Assembly: GCA_964582985.1 (NCBI GenBank)
Contig: CAZOUM010000024.1
Coordinates: 1 to 40,022, forward strand
DNA: 40,022 nt
Direction: 5' to 3'
DNA from: CAZQYB01 sp964582985
GTDB taxonomy: Bacteria; Planctomycetota; Phycisphaerae; Sedimentisphaerales; Anaerobacaceae
Position numbers and translations under genes: made by a program. Positions within the stretch are counted from its first letter, which is position 1, and the number at the start of each line of letters is the position of its first letter. Positions 34,466 through 40,022 of this stretch are shown in pieces. A model generated the notes under the pieces. It saw nothing but the letters and a program-made list of their open reading frames with translations, was not told the origin of the DNA and made no database searches.

Positions 34466-37400
34466 ATGGCAAACGTACCTATTAGAGTCATAGAGCTTGT
34501 CGAAACCTTCGACCGCAACATTGAAGCCTACAAAAATCAGCAATACAAAGAGGCACAGCTTTGTCGCGAATTTATAGACCCATTTTTTCACGCTCTCGGC
34601 TGGGATGTTGCAAATGAAAAAGGGTACGCTCCTGCCTATAAGGACGTCATACACGAAGACGCCATAAAAATAGGTGGTTACACTAAAGCTCCGGACTATT
34701 GTTTTCGCATCGGCGAGACGCGCAAGTTCTTCCTCGAAGCTAAGAAACCCTCCATCGACATAAAAGGCGACCCACACCCCGCTTACCAGTTGCGCCGTTA
34801 CGCCTGGAGTGCAAAGCTGCCACTCTCAATCCTTACCGACTTTGAGGAATTTGCCGTTTATGACTGCCAAATCCGTCCCAAACAGACCGACAAGTCTGGA
34901 ACTGCCCGAATTATGTATTACACCTATAAGGACTACATCGACAACTGGGACAAGATCGAGACCATTTTCAGCAAGGACGCAATTAAGAAAGGCTCATTCG
35001 ATAAATTCGCGGCCGCAACCAAAGGAAAACGCGGCACCGCCACTGTTGATAAAGAATTCCTCGCAGAAATCGAAAAATGGCGCGAAATGTTGGCCAGAAC
35101 CATCACTATCAAAAACATATCACTATCAAGGGATGAAATAAACTTCGCCGTCCAGCGAACCATTGACAGAATCCTGTTTTTGAGGATGTGCGAGGACAGA
35201 GGTATCGAGCGATACCAGCAACTTTTAGGCGTAACTAACGGCCGACAAATTTATCCCAGGTTATGCCAGCTTTTCAGGCAGGCCGATGCAAAATACAACT
35301 CAGGCCTGTTCCATTTTCGCCACGAAAAGGGTCGGGCCGAAGGCCCGGACGAACTTACACTAACCCTCGTTATTGATGACACCCAATTGGGATGGATTCT
35401 TCGCAGTCTCTATTATCCGGGCTGCCCCTATGAATTCTCTGTCCTTCCCGCAGAAATCCTCGGCAATGTCTATGAACAGTTTTTAGGCAAGGTTATCCGC
35501 ATAACTCCCGGCCACCAAGCCAAAATCGAAGAAAAACCCAAAGTTAAAAAAGCCGGCGGCGTTTACTACACACCAAGTTATATAGTTGACTACATCGTAA
35601 AAAACACCGTCGGCAAACTCTGCGAAGGCAAAGACCCCAAGCAAATCTCAAAACTAAAAATCCTCGACCCCGCCTGCGGCTCAGGCTCATTTCTGTTAGG
35701 TGCCTATACATATCTGCTAAACTACCATCGGGATTGGTACGTCCAGAACAATCCCAAAAAGCATACAAAACAAATATATCAGGGCAAAGGCGCCCAGTGG
35801 TTCCTCACCATCGCCGAGAAAAAAAGAATCCTCTTAAGCAACATCTTCGGCGTCGATATCGACTCCCAGGCAGTCGAAGTAACAAAACTATCCTTATTAT
35901 TAAAAGTCCTCGAAGGCGAAACCAGCGAAACCATCGGCCAAACCTATCGAATGTTCCACGAACGTGCCCTCCCCGATTTGGGCAACAATATAAAATGCGG
36001 CAATTCTCTCATCGGCCACGACTTTTTCGATGACTACCAACGTTTAGCCCCCGCACCTGTGGCGGGGGGCTCACACGAAACAACAATTCCTAACGACCTC
36101 TACCAAAAAATAAACCCCTTCGACTGGGAAGCTGAATTCCCCCAAATCTTCTCCGGCAAAAACCTCGGATTCGACGCCGTTATCGGAAATCCACCGTATA
36201 TCCGAATCCAACGAATCGGCCACGAAGAATCCGATTATCTCTTCGCCAAATATAAAACTCCAGCTAGTAAAACCGATCTCTCACAATTATTTCTTGAACG
36301 CTCTCTAATCCTTGCAAACAAAACCGCCATCATTGGTTTCATTTGTACTTCTCAATGGATAGCAACCGATTATGGGAAGAACATGCGCCGAGTATTATCT
36401 AATGGAGTACTCCATGAGATTGTTGACTTCGGTTCTCTCCCAGTTTTCCAAAAGGCAAGTACCTACCCCGCAATTTTTATTCTCAGCCCATCACGGGCTA
36501 AATCTTTGCGTATCAAAAAGATCACGTCACCCAACCAACTTAACCTTTCTAAAATCGAACAGATATGTCCCCGGCAAATCAATCTCGAAAACCTCTCAGA
36601 AAAACCATGGAATCTAGCCAAACTGGATATTCCTCAAACCCTCGACAGTCATGGTGTTGTATGGGAACCACTGCAGGCTTTTGGCAATACTTACATAGGT
36701 GTCTTGACTGGAATGGATGCTGCCTTCGTTCTACCAAAATCAGACACCAATCGACTGGGCCTTGAAGATGAAATCCTACTTCCATATGCCTATAAAGGCA
36801 AAGAGGTTGTTCGCTACCAAACAGTAACCCCCAGTTCAGTCGTCATCTACCCTTATACTCAAGCCCCTGATGGTTCCCCTGTATTGATTCCAGAGAATGA
36901 CTTGCGGCGCCGTTGTCCGTACATTTTTAAATATCTCGTCGCTCAGAAAAGTAAATTGTGCCAACGAAAAGATAGCCGGCGCCTGTATGCTACCGGTTCT
37001 CACTGGTATCGCCACTTACGGCCCGGTTCATTCAAGTATATCATGCCAAAAAAACTGATCATCAAGGGAATTGACAAACGGACGGTTGTAGGTCTTCTGG
37101 ATCAACAGACTTGCTTTAATGGCGCGAACTGTCCAGCTATAATCCTCGATAAGGACCAACGTCATTTGGAATTATACATATTGGGAATTATGAATTCAAA
37201 ACTCGTTTCATTTCACCTACGCTCGATTTGCCCCTCCAAGCTAAGCGGTTACACCCGCTTCAATGCAAAAAGCATTAATGGTACACCTATTCGCACAATT
37301 GATTTTGACAGTCCGCAAGACAAAGCCAGACATGACAAAATGGTAAAGCTGGTGGAGCGAATGTTGGATTTGAACAAGAAATTGGCCGCCGCAAAAGTCC

Positions 37401-37522
37401 CTGCCGAAAAAACCCGAATCCAACGCCAAATCAACACCACCGACTCTGCAATCGACAAACTCGTTTATGAATTGTATGACCTAACAAAAGAAGAAATAGC
37501 AATCGTGGAGGGCAAAAAATAA
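34466..37522 (+). CDS. Type IIG restriction-modification enzyme (Eco57I-like)
   Basis: 1018 residues, one chain with both activities. The N-terminal PD-(D/E)xK nuclease is visible as PDYCFRIGETRKFFLEAKK (Asp76/77, Glu91, Lys93). A helical linker (about 200-370) leads to the N6-adenine methyltransferase: VYYTPSYIVDYIV, motif I LDPACGSGSFLL near residue 400 and motif IV NPPYI at residues 575-579. The C-terminal part (about 690-970) is the TaqI-like specificity domain. The last residues (KLVYELYDLTKEEIAIVEG) are a conserved ending. Cuts and methylates DNA at an unknown site and so defends against phage. Diverged copies of this ending occur twice downstream. Confidence 0.93.
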   Translation: MANVPIRVIELVETFDRNIEAYKNQQYKEAQLCREFIDPFFHALGWDVANEKGYAPAYKDVIHEDAIKIGGYTKAPDYCFRIGETRKFFLEAKKPSIDIKGDPHPAYQLRRYAWSAKLPLSILTDFEEFAVYDCQIRPKQTDKSGTARIMYYTYKDYIDNWDKIETIFSKDAIKKGSFDKFAAATKGKRGTATVDKEFLAEIEKWREMLARTITIKNISLSRDEINFAVQRTIDRILFLRMCEDRGIERYQQLLGVTNGRQIYPRLCQLFRQADAKYNSGLFHFRHEKGRAEGPDELTLTLVIDDTQLGWILRSLYYPGCPYEFSVLPAEILGNVYEQFLGKVIRITPGHQAKIEEKPKVKKAGGVYYTPSYIVDYIVKNTVGKLCEGKDPKQISKLKILDPACGSGSFLLGAYTYLLNYHRDWYVQNNPKKHTKQIYQGKGAQWFLTIAEKKRILLSNIFGVDIDSQAVEVTKLSLLLKVLEGETSETIGQTYRMFHERALPDLGNNIKCGNSLIGHDFFDDYQRLAPAPVAGGSHETTIPNDLYQKINPFDWEAEFPQIFSGKNLGFDAVIGNPPYIRIQRIGHEESDYLFAKYKTPASKTDLSQLFLERSLILANKTAIIGFICTSQWIATDYGKNMRRVLSNGVLHEIVDFGSLPVFQKASTYPAIFILSPSRAKSLRIKKITSPNQLNLSKIEQICPRQINLENLSEKPWNLAKLDIPQTLDSHGVVWEPLQAFGNTYIGVLTGMDAAFVLPKSDTNRLGLEDEILLPYAYKGKEVVRYQTVTPSSVVIYPYTQAPDGSPVLIPENDLRRRCPYIFKYLVAQKSKLCQRKDSRRLYATGSHWYRHLRPGSFKYIMPKKLIIKGIDKRTVVGLLDQQTCFNGANCPAIILDKDQRHLELYILGIMNSKLVSFHLRSICPSKLSGYTRFNAKSINGTPIRTIDFDSPQDKARHDKMVKLVERMLDLNKKLAAAKVPAEKTRIQRQINTTDSAIDKLVYELYDLTKEEIAIVEGKK

Positions 37523-38223
37523 TGATCGCCAACCTAACGGAAAACTTGGCTTTAATCGCGGCTATTGCCGCCTTGGGTGCATGGTGGGTTTCATGGCGGG
37601 AAGCTCACCGCAACAATACGGTTATTCTGAAGCTAAAGAGGTTTAGCTCATCGTTTACTCAGGATCGAGCAGGGGCATCCTACAAACTGGAAGTCTGCAT
37701 CGTCAACCGGGGAATTCAATTGCAAAATATCTTAATGTCCCTGTGGTTTCATGGTCAGGGGAGGTCGGGCAACGTTTCTATACCTATCCCACCGTCTGAA
37801 TATAGCAAAGGCGTATCCTCGACTTTTCTCAGAGGTACGACCGCAAGCTTCCTGCTGTCTGCATCCGACAAAAAGACCTCCAATTTTCTTTTAATACTTC
37901 GCGATATCAAGGAACAGCGACCCGTCATCAACCTATACAATAATTCGTTCTGGGCCTGTTCATTCCCCATTTACAGCCGATGGGACCGGCTCAAAAAGTT
38001 ATGGAACAGATTGTCGTTTAAATTCAGTTTCAACCGTCGTGTGGGTGATGGCTGCAATGGCAAAGGGGTGTTTAAATCCTACCAACTACCCTACTTCGAG
38101 ATACGATCAGAGAAATTGCAGTTCTTCCTAAATGGACTCTCCCAAAGCAATATTGACGATGCACAAACAACTTGCCGCCACAATGTCGAAGGTCCTGTAG
38201 AATCTCCTCCAGCGACAAATTGA
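37522..38223 (+). CDS. Membrane-anchored protein of unknown function (RM cargo 1)
   Basis: 233 residues; its ATG overlaps the TAA of the restriction-modification gene by one base. One N-terminal membrane helix (about residues 6-26, NLALIAAIAALGAWWVSW) anchors a beta-rich soluble part (residues 30-150). The last 24 or so residues are read out of frame through a relic of a second restriction-modification gene, and the stop TGA is the first three bases of the shared 26-base motif. No family recognised. Translation coupling suggests it is expressed with the restriction enzyme. Confidence 0.7.
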   Translation: MIANLTENLALIAAIAALGAWWVSWREAHRNNTVILKLKRFSSSFTQDRAGASYKLEVCIVNRGIQLQNILMSLWFHGQGRSGNVSIPIPPSEYSKGVSSTFLRGTTASFLLSASDKKTSNFLLILRDIKEQRPVINLYNNSFWACSFPIYSRWDRLKKLWNRLSFKFSFNRRVGDGCNGKGVFKSYQLPYFEIRSEKLQFFLNGLSQSNIDDAQTTCRHNVEGPVESPPATN

Positions 38224-38296
38224 CCAGATGGTCTACAAACTCTACGGCCTGACCGACGAAGAAATCGCCATCGTAGAAGGTGAGGATAAACAATAA
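38153..38296 (+). pseudogene. Relic B: orphan C-terminus of another Type IIG gene
   Basis: In the frame ending at TAA 38294-38296 the sequence reads LQRQIDQMVYKLYGLTDEEI and then AIVEGEDKQ; upstream, past a TAG at 38198, LTMHKQLAATMSKVL fits the coiled segment that precedes this ending in Type IIG enzymes. Codons differ from the intact gene (DKLVYELYDLTKEEIAIVEG), so it comes from a different homolog. Confidence 0.75.
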
Positions 38297-38320
38297 GCCC
38301 GAAATCAAAGGAGTGAAAAA

Positions 38321-39238
38321 ATGAAGAGACTGCTATATCTTATTTTTGTTCTGTTTTTGGTTAGTTGTGCTTCTATAGAAGAGGCAGAAAAAGCCGACAA
38401 CAGCTACCGCCCAAAGCAGGCAACAAATAAAATCATTCACAGAGCATGGAAGGGAGTAGCAATGCCACCCATAGATCCAATACATTTGTCGACCACACTT
38501 ATTAGCAGATATCTTGATAAAGAATCCAAAGGTAATGCAACAGGTTTTTTCTTTCAGAGCGAACAGGGCTCCATATATCTTGTGACTAATAAACACGTTA
38601 TTTACGGGGATAATTTTTATAAGGATGAGGCGGTACCGGAAATAGATAAAATAGATATAACTCTTCACGTCAACAGGAATGATCTATCACAAAACAAGAC
38701 AATAACAATTGGTCTGTTTAAGAAGGAAAATAGGCTATGGAGGGAGCACTCCAGGAAAGATATTGACATAGTATGTATACCTCTTGACTTGGACAGAAAT
38801 AAGTATCTTTTCGCTTTGGCGGACGAAAGTCTTTTAGATGCTTCCAATATAAAAATAGGTTTTGAGAAAATATTCGTGATGGGTTACCCATACGGCTGGC
38901 ATGATTCCCTGCACAATCTCCCTATTACAAGAATTGGCCATCTATCAAGCCCATTTGGAGTGCCTTTTCACGGATACCCTTTTATGCTTGGAGATGTGGA
39001 AACACACCCAGGAATGAGCGGTAGTCCTGTATTTATGCATCTCGTTGATTATGTAACTGTCGATAAGGACAAATCAACTCGGCACATGGGTCAGTCTAAA
39101 ATTATTTTACTTGGAGTTTTTTCTGGTCAGCCTTTATGGGAAATAAAAAATAAGAAGACGAACGAAACCATTACGATCCCTCACTCATTAAGTATAATTT
39201 GGTTTGGTGACTTAATAAAAGAGATAATTGGGGAATAA
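38321..39238 (+). CDS. Trypsin-like serine protease lipoprotein (RM cargo 2)
   Basis: 305 residues; AAAGGAG precedes the ATG by 7 bases. The N-terminus (MKRLLYLIFVLFLVSCASI) is a lipoprotein signal with lipobox LVSC. The catalytic triad of a chymotrypsin-fold protease is visible: His92 in YLVTNKHVIYG, Asp147/149 in RKDIDIVCIPL, and Ser233 in HPGMSGSPVF. GYPYGWHDSLHN and GHLSSPFG lie between. No PDZ domain follows, so it is not a full DegP. The gene is clearly AT-richer than the restriction enzyme. Placement between two RM tails suggests cargo; a part in defence is possible but unproven. Confidence 0.82.
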   Translation: MKRLLYLIFVLFLVSCASIEEAEKADNSYRPKQATNKIIHRAWKGVAMPPIDPIHLSTTLISRYLDKESKGNATGFFFQSEQGSIYLVTNKHVIYGDNFYKDEAVPEIDKIDITLHVNRNDLSQNKTITIGLFKKENRLWREHSRKDIDIVCIPLDLDRNKYLFALADESLLDASNIKIGFEKIFVMGYPYGWHDSLHNLPITRIGHLSSPFGVPFHGYPFMLGDVETHPGMSGSPVFMHLVDYVTVDKDKSTRHMGQSKIILLGVFSGQPLWEIKNKKTNETITIPHSLSIIWFGDLIKEIIGE

Positions 39239-39265
39239 AGAAACAAACGGTTTGGGAGAATTGAT

Positions 39266-39625
39266 GTGAAATCAACTATAATCATATCGATTATATGGCT
39301 GGTTTTTACTTTTATCTTTGTGAAGCTTGGACGCTCACACTGGGAGCAATCAAAACGGGTGATACCAAAACTTGAAGTTAAAAAGCTTTTAGGTGGTGGC
39401 AGTGATATTACAAAGGGCGGGGTATCTATAGAAAAACCTTTTCAAGATTTCGCAAATGAGTTTAACAACAATTATCTTGAACAGCAGAATAAGTCAAATT
39501 TTGAAGCAAACCGCAATGCAGCTTTCGGCTATTTTGTTGCTTCACTTACTTCCTTGTTTGCGGTGGTGCTTGAATGGGTATCCTATATATCTAAGCGAAA
39601 AAGCCGAATATTACAAAAAAACTGA
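39266..39625 (+). CDS. Small two-helix membrane protein (RM cargo 3)
   Basis: 119 residues starting at GTG 39266, with GGGAGA 7 bases upstream. Membrane helices at about residues 4-21 (IIISIIWLVFTFIFVKLG) and 86-106 (AAFGYFVASLTSLFAVVLEW) flank a hydrophilic loop with DFANEFNNNYLEQQNKSN. It follows the protease gene by 27 bases, so the two are probably one unit. The stop TGA is again the first three bases of the shared 26-base motif. No family recognised. Confidence 0.65.
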   Translation: MKSTIIISIIWLVFTFIFVKLGRSHWEQSKRVIPKLEVKKLLGGGSDITKGGVSIEKPFQDFANEFNNNYLEQQNKSNFEANRNAAFGYFVASLTSLFAVVLEWVSYISKRKSRILQKN

Positions 39626-39692
39626 CCAGATGGTCTACAAACTCTACGACCTATCCGAAGAAGAAAGAGATATTGTGAAAGGACATATTTAA
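39606..39692 (+). pseudogene. Relic C: second orphan Type IIG C-terminus
   Basis: Reading in the frame ending at TAA 39690-39692: EYYKKTDQMVYKLYDLSEEE followed by RDIVKGHI. The first 26 bases from TGA (39623-39648) equal those of relic B (38221-38246); then the two diverge. Little of the gene before the tail remains. Confidence 0.72.
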
Positions 39693-40022
39693 GTAGAATG
39701 ACGAAGCAATCACCGCCCACGACGGCTGGCCAGTAAAATAGGGCCCAAAAAAATCCTTGTTCTTTGCTGCTCAAATCCACAAAAGAGTCTCATTTCCCAC
39801 TTGATATTTGATAGTAGTTGAGTTAAGTATGTACGCACATACTTAATTACTTAATCACTTTATATGGACCTGCGAAATTTATGCCTAAGGTACTTGTGCC
39901 CAAGGTATCCGTGGTTAATAAATTCTTTCAGTCAGCTTCAAAATAGTTGCATTAAACAAAATGCGACTGTGGACGCAGGCAAAAATTTGTGACAAAGCTG
40001 GCTTTGGGAGCAAAATTTGCCG
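39693..40022. other. Terminal region without a clear gene
   Basis: 330 bases. AATGACGAAGCAATC near 39697 resembles part of the GTCATTGC/GCAATC repeat type. A 21-codon frame at 39881 (MPKVLVPKVSVVNKFF) has no good ribosome binding site and is not called. Confidence 0.4.
39823..39846. repeat. Perfect 10-bp inverted repeat
   Basis: TTAAGTATGT (39823-39832), ACGC, ACATACTTAA (39837-39846). No T run follows and the surroundings are AT-rich, so an operator for a gene beyond the window is as likely as a terminator. Confidence 0.55.

Noticed and set aside
39881..39949. 21-codon frame MPKVLVPKVSVVNKFF near the window end
   Set aside because: No ribosome binding site and no family; probably chance.

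Overview
The window looks like a chromosomal piece of a Planctomycetota bacterium, most likely class Phycisphaerae (Sedimentisphaerales-like). This rests on a secreted GW-repeat protein with a Phycisphaerae-style dockerin tail, paired beta-helix proteins sharing one export leader, a triple-LamG protein, Tat-exported Gfo/Idh/MocA oxidoreductases (RRNFLKT), and many lipoproteins. The class is inferred from family knowledge, not from a marker-gene tree.

Layout. 1-1.5 kb: the start of a Tat-exported protein and a lipoprotein, both on the minus strand, then an IS1380-like transposase remnant. 2.0-7.3 kb: a tightly packed operon of two Gfo/Idh/MocA oxidoreductases, a divergent Nramp-like transporter and a URO-D-like protein, followed by tRNA-Gln. 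7.5-11.2 kb: a lipoprotein, an M48 metallopeptidase, a small Pro/Glu/Gln-rich peptide with its own promoter and terminator, and a band-7/SPFH protein. 11.4-11.6 kb: a strong candidate small RNA with promoter, folded core and intrinsic terminator. 11.8-14.5 kb: a surface-protein operon (two beta-helix proteins and one GW-repeat/dockerin protein). 14.6-19.1 kb: a lipoprotein, exonuclease III, an entericidin-like peptide and a large GT4 fusion enzyme. 19.3-26.3 kb: a cysteine/Fe-S cluster operon, rrf2-cysK-epsC-nadA-nifU-nifS, interrupted by an aspartyl-protease-like lipoprotein. 26.5-34.3 kb: a GT-C-like membrane protein, a repeat cluster, the LamG protein, a methyltransferase and a methyltransferase-GT2 fusion. 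34.4-39.7 kb: a Type IIG restriction-modification enzyme followed by three cargo genes.

How the genes work together. CysK and EpsC make cysteine. NifS takes sulfur from it and NifU assembles Fe-S clusters. NadA (quinolinate synthase) needs a [4Fe-4S] cluster. An IscR-like Rrf2 regulator with three conserved cysteines sits at the head with a palindrome over its promoter, so the operon probably senses its own product.

The most interesting signal is a pattern repeated at three places. AT-richer accessory genes, mostly lipoproteins, sit between the intact 3' end of a conserved gene and a second, diverged copy of that 3' end. The host genes are exonuclease III, nadA and the Type IIG enzyme, the last with two extra tails. 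In each case the extra tail keeps the protein ending but differs in codons, so these are not recent copies of the neighbouring gene. This points to repeated capture of foreign genes by recombination at conserved gene 3' ends. Further relics (transposase, metX start, dockerin tail) show the region has been rearranged many times.
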